From NCBI RefSeq assembly GCF_023935105.1, contig NZ_CP096040.1:868001-932000 (forward strand): a stretch of DNA of 64,000 nucleotides. Reading direction: 5' to 3'. The DNA comes from Caulobacter segnis. Its GTDB lineage: Bacteria > Pseudomonadota > Alphaproteobacteria > Caulobacterales > Caulobacteraceae. Positions 27,390 to 34,789 of the stretch are shown in pieces. The position numbers and the translations under genes are program-made. Positions within the stretch are counted from its first letter, which is position 1; each line of letters opens with the position of its first letter. The notes below the pieces were generated by a model. The model was not told where the DNA came from. It searched no databases and saw nothing but the letters and a program-made list of their open reading frames with translations.

Positions 27390-27480
27390 ACGCACGATGC
27401 TCTAGAAGCTCAGAGCCTTTCCCGTCAGCCCTGGTGTTCCGAGATCTGGGTCCCGGCTTTCGCCGGGAAGGCGGATTTGT

Positions 27481-27990
27481 TCACCCCCCGAACGCGGCGG
27501 CCAGGCGGTCGAAGTGGGCCTGCACCGGGCGCGGGGCCTCTTCGTTCGGCGATTCGACGTACATGCGGCGATCCAGGTGGCGGACGCGCTCGTACAGGCG
27601 CTCGCTGCGCGTCAGCAGGTTCGTCAGGCCGAAGGGCAGTTCCTCTATGGCCGGCGGCTGGCCGGCGGCCTCCTCGCCCAGGCGATACGATTCGGCGCAG
27701 GCGGCTTCCGGCGGCATCTCGCCCTCGCGCACCGCGCGCTGGACCAGCAGCCACGAGGCCACCTGCATCAGGCGGGTGGTCAGGCGCATGCTCTCGGTGG
27801 CGTAGCCCAGGGCGGCGTTGCGGGAGAGCACCTTGCTGTCGTGGCGGCCCGCCCCGTCCAGATAGGCGGCGGTCTCCTCGACCAGCTGCATGCCTTCCTC
27901 GAAGGTCCGGTCGAACAGTTCCGATCGCGCGAAATCCTGGATCACTCCGGCGCGCCAAGGCGTGTCCGCGAACGCGTTCACTTCGGTCAT
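27481..27990 (-). CDS. rcdA: RcdA, adaptor for regulated ClpXP proteolysis
   Basis: A 169-residue DUF1465 protein that matches Caulobacter RcdA. It is a helical bundle with conserved stretches FARSELFDRTFEEGMQLVEE, LGYATESMRLTTRLMQVASW and the C-terminal FDRLAAAFGG. RcdA works with CpdR and PopA to deliver CtrA, TacA and others to ClpXP at the cell pole. ATG 27990 is chosen because the protein begins MTEVNAFADTPWRAG there. IS630 copy 1 lies just past its 3-prime end, and a CtrA-type site lies upstream. TacA, one of its substrates, is encoded 19 kb away. Confidence 0.92.
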   Translation of the reverse strand: MTEVNAFADTPWRAGVIQDFARSELFDRTFEEGMQLVEETAAYLDGAGRHDSKVLSRNAALGYATESMRLTTRLMQVASWLLVQRAVREGEMPPEAACAESYRLGEEAAGQPPAIEELPFGLTNLLTRSERLYERVRHLDRRMYVESPNEEAPRPVQAHFDRLAAAFGG

Positions 27991-28146
27991 AGCTACCCAA
28001 TGCCCCTTCGAAAGGCCGCGAGGACGTCCCGCTCGGCGACGCAGCTGCAATGCTCGTGCCAGACCGAACCGTCCCGTTTCGCGACCCGCCCCCTTTCGAA
28101 CCGACCGTACGCGTACTGAATCGGGCGTCCGAAAGCGGATGAGCGC

Positions 28147-28162
28147 TTAAGACGCCAGTAAC
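28147..28162 (+). promoter_or_regulatory. Candidate CtrA site upstream of rcdA
   Basis: TTAA-N7-GTAAC, one mismatch from TTAA-N7-TTAAC. It is about 157 bases upstream of the rcdA start on the minus strand and within the gap after the DUF1192 gene. CtrA control of rcdA is known in Caulobacter, which supports the call. Occupancy at this exact site is untested. Confidence 0.55.
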
Positions 28163-28187
28163 CTCACCGAAACCTTAAAAAGAGCTT

Positions 28188-28394
28188 TTAGTCCAGGCGA
28201 CCAAACAACGCATTGGCCGCGTCGCGACCGGCCTTCTTCTTGGTCAGCTGGGCCTTGGTGCGTTCGATTTCCGCCTGCAGGGCCGCGATCCGGTCCTCCA
28301 GTTCCGCGACGCCGTAGGCTTCCAGGTCCTCGTGGGTTGTCTCGTTCAAGGCGCGTCCGCTGAAGGCGCGGGGTTCCGCAGGCTCTTCGAACAT
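28188..28394 (-). CDS. DUF1192 family small protein
   Basis: A 68-residue protein. The N-terminal half is polar; the C-terminal half is a short coiled coil (VAELEDRIAALQAEIERTKA, then QLTKKKAGRDAANALFGRLD), the DUF1192 signature. Its function is unknown. Such proteins are common and conserved in alphaproteobacteria. ATG 28394 is preceded by AAAAGGAG on the minus strand. It lies upstream of rcdA, with about 200 bases between, so rcdA probably has its own promoter. Confidence 0.82.
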   Translation of the reverse strand: MFEEPAEPRAFSGRALNETTHEDLEAYGVAELEDRIAALQAEIERTKAQLTKKKAGRDAANALFGRLD

Positions 28395-28469
28395 CGGCTT
28401 TTCTCCTTTTCCGCCGGATATCTGACGCCTACCTAGGCTGCAAGGCAAGCTTTGCGAGGATCCGGGACC

Positions 28470-29444
28470 ATGACCCAGACGATGACGGCGATCGCGATCG
28501 AAGGCCGCAAGGGACCCGCCGAGGCCCTCCAGGCGGTCCAGCTGGAGCGTCCCACGCCGGGACCGGGACAGGTCCTGATCAAGGTCGCCGCCGCCGGGGT
28601 GAACCGTCCGGATCTGTTGCAGCGCCTGGGCTTCTATCCGCCGCCGCCCGGCGCGCCCACCACCCTGGGGCTGGAGATCGCGGGCGAGGTCGTGGACGGC
28701 GCGGGGCGCTGGAAGGCCGGCGACAAGGTCTGCGCACTGCTGGGCGGCGGGGGCTACGCCGAATACGCGGTGGTCGACGCCCGCCATGCGCTGCCGATCC
28801 CGAGCGGCCTGGATCCGGTCCATGCCGCGGCCCTGCCCGAGACCGTCTTCACCGTCTTCGCCAACGTGTTCGAGCACGGCGCGCTGAAGGCGGGCGAGAC
28901 CCTGCTGGTTCATGGTGGGACGTCCGGAATTGGAACAACCGCGATCGCCATGGCCAAGGCGGCGGGCGCCAAGGTCATCGCCACGGGGCGTGGGTCGGAC
29001 AAGAAGGCCAAGGCGCTCGAGCTGGGCGCCGACATCGCCGTCGATACGAAGGCCGAGGACTTCGCCGAGGTGGTCAAGGCGGCCGGCGGGGCCGACGTGA
29101 TCCTCGACATGGTCGGGGCCAGCTATTTCGAGAAGAACCTCGACGCCCTGAACACCGGCGGCCGCATCGTCTACATCGCCAGTCTGGGCGGGGCGGTGCT
29201 GGAGGTCCCGGTGATGAAGGTCATGCAGAAGCGCGCGGTGATCACCGGCTCGACCCTGCGCCCCCGCTCGGCCGACGAGAAGGCCCGCCTGGCCGCCGAG
29301 GTCGAGCGCGTGGCCTGGCCCTGGGTGGCGGCCGGCAAGCTGAAGCCGATCGTCGACGCGACCTTCCCCTTGGCCGACGCCGCCAAGGCCCACGCGCACC
29401 TCGAGGCCGGGGAGCACGTGGGCAAGGTGGTGCTGGTGGTCTAG
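28470..29444 (+). CDS. NAD(P)H quinone oxidoreductase (medium-chain, PIG3-like)
   Basis: A 324-residue zinc-independent medium-chain dehydrogenase. Residues about 35-70 show VLIKVAAAGVNRPDLLQRLGFYPPPPG, the PIG3/quinone reductase motif. The NADPH-binding Rossmann segment LLVHGGTSGIGTTAIAMAKAAGA follows near residue 147. The zinc ligands of alcohol dehydrogenases are absent. It should reduce quinones with NADPH. The start ATG 28470 matches the protein start; the frame opens at 28452. Its TAG stop shares CTAG with the convergent next gene. Confidence 0.86.
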   Translation: MTQTMTAIAIEGRKGPAEALQAVQLERPTPGPGQVLIKVAAAGVNRPDLLQRLGFYPPPPGAPTTLGLEIAGEVVDGAGRWKAGDKVCALLGGGGYAEYAVVDARHALPIPSGLDPVHAAALPETVFTVFANVFEHGALKAGETLLVHGGTSGIGTTAIAMAKAAGAKVIATGRGSDKKAKALELGADIAVDTKAEDFAEVVKAAGGADVILDMVGASYFEKNLDALNTGGRIVYIASLGGAVLEVPVMKVMQKRAVITGSTLRPRSADEKARLAAEVERVAWPWVAAGKLKPIVDATFPLADAAKAHAHLEAGEHVGKVVLVV

Positions 29445-30007
29445 TTCTGCGCGCCCGCCGCAGCGGGAGCGACGGACGGAGCGGGGCTCGGCACCGTGCC
29501 GGGCGCGACGATTGGGGTGGTCACTGTCGAGTCCTGGTCGACGAAGGCGGTCAGGCGCTGACCGGATTTGATCTCGACGTCCTTGCCGTGCTTGATCAAG
29601 CCGAGCGGTCCGAACAGCACCGTCAGGGTAATGGTGGTGCCGTAGCGTGCGCTGCCCTCGGCGCCTTTCTGGCCGCGCAGGCGTATGCGGGCATTGCCTG
29701 CCTTCAGGTAATCGAAGCGAACGTTCAACTCGCCGGGCTTGCCCATCATGCCTTTTTTCTTGGCATGGGTGACCTCGCCGGCCCCACGCAGGCCGGCAGG
29801 CAAGGTCGTGCCGTCGGCTAGGGTCACGTCTTCGGCCAGGCTGATCGAGAAGCGGTCGCCCTCGTGGCTGGTCTCGGAAGACAGGCTGTCGTCGAAGCGG
29901 ATGGAGAGCTCGGTGCCCTCCGGAACCTGCACGGTCGTTTGAGCGAACGCTGGCGCGCACACAAAGATCACACTCGCGGCGCACGCCGCGGTGAAAAACG
30001 TTTTCAT
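29441..30007 (-). CDS. Exported protein of unknown function
   Basis: A 188-residue secreted protein. The signal peptide MKTFFTAACAASVIFVCAPA is cleaved near AFAQ. The mature part is beta-rich: VPEGTELSIRFDDSLSSETS, VTLADGTTLPAGLRGAGEV, LTVLFGPLGLIKHGKDVEI. A Pro/Ala/Val-rich tail follows. I do not recognise a named family. The repeated pattern of prefixed Gly-rich turns suggests a beta-sandwich that may attach to other envelope proteins. ATG 30007 is preceded by GGGGGAA. Its TAG stop overlaps the quinone reductase stop by CTAG. Confidence 0.72.
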   Translation of the reverse strand: MKTFFTAACAASVIFVCAPAFAQTTVQVPEGTELSIRFDDSLSSETSHEGDRFSISLAEDVTLADGTTLPAGLRGAGEVTHAKKKGMMGKPGELNVRFDYLKAGNARIRLRGQKGAEGSARYGTTITLTVLFGPLGLIKHGKDVEIKSGQRLTAFVDQDSTVTTPIVAPGTVPSPAPSVAPAAAGAQN

Positions 30008-30257
30008 AGGTGTTCCCCCCATCGGCCTTTCGCCGACGGGCAGAGCTAAGCTGAGCACGCAAGGCTTGTGAACTGGAGATTTCTCGCTCAGAGGGCGAGA
30101 GTCCTCAAATCGCGTATCGCGTCGGCCCAGCGGGTCTTGGTGTCGACGGTGACTTTCACGGCCCTGAACATTCAACCCACTCAATAGAAGAGAGCAGGAA
30201 CCACACAGTCCCCGTTCCCTTTTTCCGAGAACCGGATTATAGCGTTGACCAACATCC

Positions 30258-30279
30258 CGCCCGGCCGAAAGGCCGGGCG
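30258..30279 (+). promoter_or_regulatory. GNRA-capped hairpin in the trcR leader
   Basis: A perfect nine-base-pair stem, CGCCCGGCC and its complement, capped by a GAAA loop. It ends 21 bases upstream of the trcR ATG and 11 bases before the GGAGG ribosome binding site (30291-30295). There is no T-run, so it is not a terminator. It may tune translation or mRNA stability. The rest of the 293-base gap (30008-30300) shows nothing else I can identify. Confidence 0.5.
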
Positions 30280-30300
30280 CCGTCATTTCTGGAGGACCGC

Positions 30301-31014
30301 ATGTCCGACATCCTGATGCCCAAGGCGACCGCCGTCTGGTTGGTGGACAACACCTCGCTGAGCTTCGAGCAGATCGCCGATTTCTGCGGCCTGCACCCGC
30401 TGGAAGTGCGCGGCATCGCCGACGGCGAAGTGGCGCGCGACATCCGCGGCGCCGACCCGATCGGCAACGGCCAGCTGACCCGCGAGGAACTGGACCGCGC
30501 CCAGGCCAATCCCGACTACCGGATGAAGGCCCAGGTCAGCCGTCACGCCGAGCTGCTGAAGCCGGCCAAGAAGGCCCCGCGCTACACGCCGGTGTCGCGC
30601 CGCCAGGACCGTCCGGACGCCATCGCCTGGTTCCTGCGCCACCACCCCGAGGTGACCGACGCCCAGATCTCCAAGATCCTGGGCACCACCAAGGCCACGA
30701 TCGAACAGGTTCGCGCCCGCACGCACTGGAACGCCGCCAACATCAAGCCGGTCGACCCGGTGACCCTGGGCCTGGTCGGCCAGCTGGAGCTGGACGCCCT
30801 GGTCAAGAAGGCCGCCGAGAAGAAGGCCAAGGACGACCTGAAGAAGGGCATCGTTCCGGAAGACCCGACCCTGCGCCCCGCGTCGGAAGCCGGCCAGTTC
30901 GAGCCGGAGGTCGAGGAAGAGGAAGAAGACTTCCGCGCCCCGCGCGGCGACATCAAGGCCGAGGACGTGTTCGGCAAGTCGACGGGCTATGTCGACGAGG
31001 AAGACGAGGAGTAG
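30301..31014 (+). CDS. trcR: Cell-cycle transcriptional regulator TrcR (DUF1013)
   Basis: A 237-residue DUF1013 protein. The N-terminal region (ATAVWLVDNTSLSFEQIADFCGLHPLEVRGIADGEVARDIRG, starting at residue 10) and the region AWFLRHHPEVTDAQISKILGTTKATIEQVRART (about 105-140) contain two helix-turn-helix-like units. The tail is lysine-rich then acidic. In Caulobacter, TrcR associates with RNA polymerase and contributes to cell-cycle transcription. The family call is firm and the symbol follows established naming. A strong terminator follows at 31070. Confidence 0.9.
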   Translation: MSDILMPKATAVWLVDNTSLSFEQIADFCGLHPLEVRGIADGEVARDIRGADPIGNGQLTREELDRAQANPDYRMKAQVSRHAELLKPAKKAPRYTPVSRRQDRPDAIAWFLRHHPEVTDAQISKILGTTKATIEQVRARTHWNAANIKPVDPVTLGLVGQLELDALVKKAAEKKAKDDLKKGIVPEDPTLRPASEAGQFEPEVEEEEEDFRAPRGDIKAEDVFGKSTGYVDEEDEE

Positions 31015-31025
31015 GATTTTCGTCT

Positions 31026-31043
31026 CCCCGGCTTTCGCCGGGG
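31026..31043. repeat. Single-arm family B palindrome
   Basis: A lone CCCCGGC-TTTC-GCCGGGG hairpin, the core of the family B repeat, directly after trcR and before its terminator. The composite partner arm is missing. Confidence 0.7.
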
Positions 31044-31069
31044 GCGGTCTAGGGATCCAGAAAGAACAA

Positions 31070-31098
31070 AGGCCCCGCTCCTTGCCGGAGCGGGGCCT
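31070..31098 (+). terminator. Rho-independent terminator of trcR
   Basis: A 12-base-pair stem (AGGCCCCGCTCC and complement) with a five-base loop, followed after three bases by GTTTTTA. It sits 55 bases past the trcR stop, opposite the convergent YdcH-like gene. Confidence 0.85.
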
Positions 31099-31126
31099 CG
31101 TGTTTTTAGGCTTCTGATTCAAGCCG

Positions 31127-31300
31127 CTAGTGGAGTCGCGCCCTCAGGCCCTCGATCTCCTCCTTCAGCCGAAGCTTTTGACGCTTAAGCTCCCTAAGCA
31201 TCGTTCCATCGCTACCGGGTCTACTGGTCTCCTCCTGGATCTTGCGATCAAGGTTCTCGTGACGGGACCCAAGCTCGCGGATACGGGATTCGATGGCCAT
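31127..31300 (-). CDS. YdcH/DUF465 family small protein
   Basis: A 57-residue coiled-coil protein: MAIESRIRELGSRHENLDRK followed by LRELKRQKLRLKEEIEGLRARL. This is the DUF465 pattern of paired helices with a conserved H-xx-LD and KK/KR-x-LKDEI core. The function is not established. I chose ATG 31300 because an AAGGAG lies upstream; a GTG at 31339 would add 13 residues. A second member of the same family is at 32610. Confidence 0.8.
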   Translation of the reverse strand: MAIESRIRELGSRHENLDRKIQEETSRPGSDGTMLRELKRQKLRLKEEIEGLRARLH

Positions 31301-31429
31301 GGCTCTCGGCTCCTTGCTGTTGGAGAGGAAATTGAACACCCGCTGCGCGAAGCTGTCAGATCACATATGATTGCAATCGGCGGCGCTTGACCTGGCCGCG
31401 CTTGCTCCCATGACGGACGAAAATTCACC

Positions 31430-32083
31430 ATGACCGAGGCTTCCAAGACCGTTGATCGTCCAAGAGAAACGGCGCGGCTTGTGGTCGGCGTCACGGGCGC
31501 CTCGGGCGTGGTCTATGGCCTGCGGACGCTGGACGCGCTGCGCGAGTTGGGCGTCGAAAGCCACCTGGTGGTGTCCAAATCGGCGGCGCTGACGCTCGCC
31601 CAGGAGGCAGGCCTGAGCATGGCCGAGGTCAACGCCAAGGCCGACGTCGTCTATCGCGCCGCCGATGTCGGGGCGGCCATCGCCTCGGGCTCGTTCCGCA
31701 CCCTGGGCATGATCATCGCGCCCTGTTCGGTGCGGACGATGAGCGAGATCGCCACGGGCGTAACGTCCTCGCTGCTGACGCGCGCCGCCGACGTCACCTT
31801 GAAGGAGCGCCGCGACCTGGTGCTGATGGTGCGCGAGACGCCGCTGCACCTGGGCCACCTGCGCACCCTGACCAAGCTGGCCGAGATGGGCGCGATCATC
31901 GCCCCGCCGCTGCCGGCCTTCTACGCCAAGCCCGCCTCGATCGCCGAGATGGTCGACCAGTCGGTCGGCCGCGCGCTGGACCTGTTCGACCTGTCCTGGA
32001 AGCCGGTGAAGCGCTGGGGCGAGGACTTGCCGTCCATTGGGGAAACGCTGGCCGGCAAGGGCGGCCAAGGGGAAGAGAGTTAA
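31430..32083 (+). CDS. ubiX: Flavin prenyltransferase UbiX
   Basis: A 217-residue enzyme that prenylates FMN to make the cofactor of the UbiD decarboxylase in ubiquinone synthesis. VVGVTGASGVVYGLRTLDAL gives the FMN-binding Gly-x-Ser-Gly loop. SHLVVSKSAALTLAQE, IIAPCSVRTMSEIATGVT and the RETPLHLGHLRTLTKLAEMG segment are standard UbiX motifs. The chain is slightly long at the N-terminus (about 16 extra residues). It is followed after five bases by the broken TIGR02444 gene, so the two probably share a transcript. Confidence 0.94.
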   Translation: MTEASKTVDRPRETARLVVGVTGASGVVYGLRTLDALRELGVESHLVVSKSAALTLAQEAGLSMAEVNAKADVVYRAADVGAAIASGSFRTLGMIIAPCSVRTMSEIATGVTSSLLTRAADVTLKERRDLVLMVRETPLHLGHLRTLTKLAEMGAIIAPPLPAFYAKPASIAEMVDQSVGRALDLFDLSWKPVKRWGEDLPSIGETLAGKGGQGEES

Positions 32084-32088
32084 CGCCG

Positions 32089-32549
32089 ATGCGGCTGTGG
32101 GACTGGGCTCTGGAGGTCTATGCGCGACAACCTATCGCGGAGGCCTGCCTGCACCTGCAGGACGCCCACGGCCAGAACGTTCCCTACCTGTTGTGGGCCG
32201 CCTGGATGGCCGGGGAGGGCCGATCGGCCGACCTCAAGGACGCCGCCCGGATGATGCGCGCCTGGGACGCCGAGGTCGGGGCCCCCTGCGCGGCGTGCGC
32301 CGGGCGCTGAAGCCGCCGCGTCCTCCGGTCGACGAGGCCGCCAAGGACGCCCTGCGCGACGCGGTGAAGGCCGTCGAGCTGAAGGGCGAGCGCGTCCTGA
32401 TGGAAAGCCTGGAGGCGCTTTCGGGCCCTTCGGGCGCGCCCACGGACGTCCTGGCGGGCCTGGTCGCCGCCGCGGAAGCGTCCGGTGACCCGCCACGCCG
32501 TTCGGCGCTGGAAAAGCTGGCCGCCGCCCTTGCAAAGCCACTCGGTTGA
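32089..32549 (+). pseudogene. TIGR02444-family gene with a one-base frameshift
   Basis: The first frame encodes LWDWALEVYARQPIAEACLH then QDAHGQNVPYLLWAAWMAG, the hallmark of the TIGR02444 family (unknown function). After WDAEVGAP it goes out of frame into CAACAGR and stops at 32310. The rest (LRGVRRALKPPRPPVDEAAKDALRDAV and on to a stop at 32549) is in the next frame. Restoring one C in the C-run at 32282-32286 rejoins them. Codon use stays typical throughout. It may be a recent mutation or a sequencing error. Confidence 0.82.
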
Positions 32550-32609
32550 GCGCCTTTACGCGCTGTCAGCCTTTGCTATCTATCACCCGGAGTGGGGCCA
32601 ATCCGAGAC

Positions 32610-32837
32610 ATGTCCATGAACGACGATGATCCGTCGGAAGACACCGACATCGCGATCGAACGTCGCCTCGCCGACCTGCGCGAGGAGCACAAGGACCTCG
32701 ACGACGCGATCCAGGCGTTGGAGCAGCGCTACCAGCCCGACATGCTGCAGATCGCCCGCCTGAAAAAGAAGAAGCTGGCCCTCAAGGACGAGATCGGCCG
32801 TCTGGAAGACCTGCTGACCCCGGACATCATCGCCTAG
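32610..32837 (+). CDS. YdcH/DUF465 family small protein
   Basis: A 75-residue protein: an acidic N-terminus (MNDDDPSEDTD), then the DUF465 coiled coil IERRLADLREEHKDLDDAIQ and ARLKKKKLALKDEIGRLEDLL. A start at ATG 32610 or 32616 is equally plausible. The function is unknown. It converges on the response regulator gene with only three bases between the stops. Confidence 0.82.
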   Translation: MSMNDDDPSEDTDIAIERRLADLREEHKDLDDAIQALEQRYQPDMLQIARLKKKKLALKDEIGRLEDLLTPDIIA

Positions 32838-32840
32838 CGG

Positions 32841-33215
32841 TCAAGCCGCGCCGTAATCCGCATCCTGGGCCGCTTCCAGCGCGCGGACCGTCTGCAGCAG
32901 GCGGCCGGGGGTGATCGGCTTTTCCAGGCGCGCGTCGGCGTGCTGGTCGGCCTTCAGCAGGCGAGAATCACAGGCCGAAGCCATCAGGGTGATCGCTTCG
33001 GGGCGCGTGCGACGCACGGCGCTGACCAGCTCGCCGCCGCTCATGCGCGGCATCGAGTGGTCGGTGATCACCAGGTCCGGCGCGAAGCTCTCCAGGGCTT
33101 CGAAGGCCTCCTGGCCATCCAGGCACAGAAGGACGTCGAACCCCGCCTCGGTCAGGGTGATTTCGTAGATCATCGAGAGGACGGGATCGTCCTCGGCGAT
33201 CAGAATTCGCTGCAT
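32841..33215 (-). CDS. Single-domain response regulator
   Basis: A 124-residue receiver domain alone. The acidic pair is in ILIAEDDP, phospho-acceptor Asp52 is in LVITDHSMP, and the conserved lysine is in RLEKPITPGRL. There is no output domain, so it acts through protein contacts, as with CheY or DivK. ATG 33215 is preferred; the frame opens at 33266 with a stretch unlike receivers. I cannot name the partner kinase. A GGDEF gene lies nearby on the same strand. Confidence 0.87.
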   Translation of the reverse strand: MQRILIAEDDPVLSMIYEITLTEAGFDVLLCLDGQEAFEALESFAPDLVITDHSMPRMSGGELVSAVRRTRPEAITLMASACDSRLLKADQHADARLEKPITPGRLLQTVRALEAAQDADYGAA

Positions 33216-33368
33216 GCGACCCGCCCCGTCATGCTTAACAGACCATGAACGTGTTACCGCACTCATCGGGTCGCGGTCGCCGTGCGATAAGGTCGCATGA
33301 CCGGCGGTTGTGAGCTTAGCCTTTGAGCGTATTCACGGTTTTCCGGGGCGACCCGTGAAAACGGCGTC

Positions 33369-34088
33369 TCAGCCGGCCACGGCCTTGCGCTTGCGGACGA
33401 ACATCGCCGCGTCGGCCTCGGCCAGCGAGACCTCGGGATCGGCGCCGGGCTCGATCTCGCGCACGCCGAACGAGACGTGCAGGGGCGCCGACCACTCGCC
33501 GAACTCGACCGGCCGCGAGCGGATGGCGTCGGCCAGGGTGTGGGCCTTGGCCAGGGCCATCTCCTTGTCGGCCTGGGACAGCAGCACGGCGAACTCGTCG
33601 CCGCCCATGCGGCCCACCAGGTCGCTCTCGCGGACATTGGCCAGCAGCCGTTTGGCCACCGCCTTCAGCGCCTCGTCGCCGGCGGCGTGGCCGAAGCGGT
33701 CGTTGACGCTCTTGAAGTTGTCCAGATCGAAGAACACCAGGCTGGCCGACGAGCCGTAGCGCTGGGCGAAGGCCGAGACGCGCTTGGTCTCGCGCAGGAA
33801 GGCCCGGCGGTTCAGCACCGGGGTCAGGGCGTCCATGTCAGCCAGGCCCTGGGCCTCGTTCAGGCGCAGCTTCAGGACCGAGACCTCGTTGCGCAGGTCG
33901 TCGATCTCGCTCATCAGCGTCGTGAGGGCCTCGACCACCTTGGGGGTCAGGTCCGCCTCGGTGAGGCCGAGGAAGGCGGCGCTGTCCGGCGCGGAAACCT
34001 CGCGGACCGCGACCTGGGCCCCAGCGCGGACCAGGGCCCGCTTGCGGATGGCGGCGAAGGGTTCTGTCCGGGCGCCGGTAATCTTCAT
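33369..34088 (-). CDS. GGDEF domain protein, putative diguanylate cyclase
   Basis: A 239-residue protein. A helical N-terminal region (about 45-85) leads into a GGDEF domain (about 86-235) with NRRAFLRETKR, FFDLDNFKSVNDRFGHAAGDE and the active-site loop GRMGGDEFAVLL. An RESD inhibitory site lies exactly five residues before GGDEF, as in product-inhibited cyclases. All key residues are present, so it should make cyclic di-GMP. There is no membrane segment. A GTTAAC sequence lies about 40 bases upstream. Confidence 0.88.
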   Translation of the reverse strand: MKITGARTEPFAAIRKRALVRAGAQVAVREVSAPDSAAFLGLTEADLTPKVVEALTTLMSEIDDLRNEVSVLKLRLNEAQGLADMDALTPVLNRRAFLRETKRVSAFAQRYGSSASLVFFDLDNFKSVNDRFGHAAGDEALKAVAKRLLANVRESDLVGRMGGDEFAVLLSQADKEMALAKAHTLADAIRSRPVEFGEWSAPLHVSFGVREIEPGADPEVSLAEADAAMFVRKRKAVAG

Positions 34089-34292
34089 GACCTTACGGGG
34101 AATCGATATGGCACAGCTTCAGCATGGTTAACGGGAACCGTGTTCGATGCAATTGGGGGCGCCGATAAGTCGCATACCTAGGGTCACGCTTGCCTGCTCC
34201 CGAAGCGCTTTGTGTCGTTTTGGGCTTGCGCCGAGGGAACGGCGCGCATACGGGGCGGCTCTCCTTCGCCCAGCGCCGAGAGGAACGACGCC

Positions 34293-34783
34293 ATGGCCGC
34301 CACCACCCCGCCTGTCGCCATCATCATGGGCAGCCGCTCGGACTGGCCGACCATGAAGGGCGCGGCCGACGCCCTGGACGGCCTGGGCGTGACCTGGGAG
34401 GCCAAGGTCGTCTCGGCCCACCGCACCCCCAGCGCCTGTTCGACTTCGCCACGGGCGCGCAGGCGGCCGGCTACAAGGTGATCATCGCCGGAGCCGGCGG
34501 CGCGGCCCACCTGCCGGGCATGGCCGCCTCGATGACCAACCTGCCCGTGCTGGGCGTGCCGGTGCAGTCCAAGGCCCTGAGCGGCCTGGATAGCCTGCTG
34601 TCGATCGTCCAGATGCCGGGCGGCGTCCCGGTGGCGACCCTGGCGATCGGCGAAGCCGGGGCCAAGAACGCCGGCCTGCTGGCCGCCCAGATCCTGGCCC
34701 TGTCCGATCCCGCCCTGGCGGGCCGGCTCTCGGCCTTCCGCGCCGCCCAGACCGACAGCGTCGCCGAGAGCGTCGAGGACTAG
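34293..34783 (+). pseudogene. purE: purE with a one-base frameshift (N5-CAIR mutase)
   Basis: The first frame gives [21 protein letters not shown] and [10 protein letters not shown], the start of class I PurE with the substrate-binding SDW and SAHR motifs. It then goes out of frame after 34430. The rest is in another frame: [35 protein letters not shown] and on to the stop at 34783. One C missing from the C-run at 34426-34430 explains it. The enzyme is needed for purine synthesis, so this may be a sequencing error. GAGAGGA precedes the ATG. purK follows after six bases. Confidence 0.88.
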
Positions 34784-34789
34784 CACCCC

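Larger units (their letters stand above)
26354..27402 (+). mobile_element. IS630-family insertion sequence, copy 1
   Basis: A 1049-base element flanked by TA on both sides (26352-26353 and 27403-27404), the TA target duplication of IS630. Imperfect terminal inverted repeats begin GAGCGTCG at the left and GAGCATCG when the right end is read inward. It contains two overlapping transposase frames joined by slippage on a seven-A run. A second copy, apparently identical, lies at 53461-54509 in the same orientation. Confidence 0.92.
26301..27470. repeat. Palindromic repeat, family B, split by IS630 copy 1
   Basis: A family B element with its two arms separated by the IS. The left arm is at 26301-26353 (CCCCGGCGAAAGCCGGGG and flank). 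The right arm is at 27405-27470 and carries the inverted copy. Joined across one TA they reproduce the arrangement of the intact element at 61471-61593, including the GTTCTAGAA centre. This shows the original target of the IS. Confidence 0.85.

Noticed and set aside
32089..34783. Systematic loss of all long C-runs by the assembly
   Set aside because: Other six-base C-runs are present, for example near 10493 and in the trcR-side gap near 30015, so error is not uniform.
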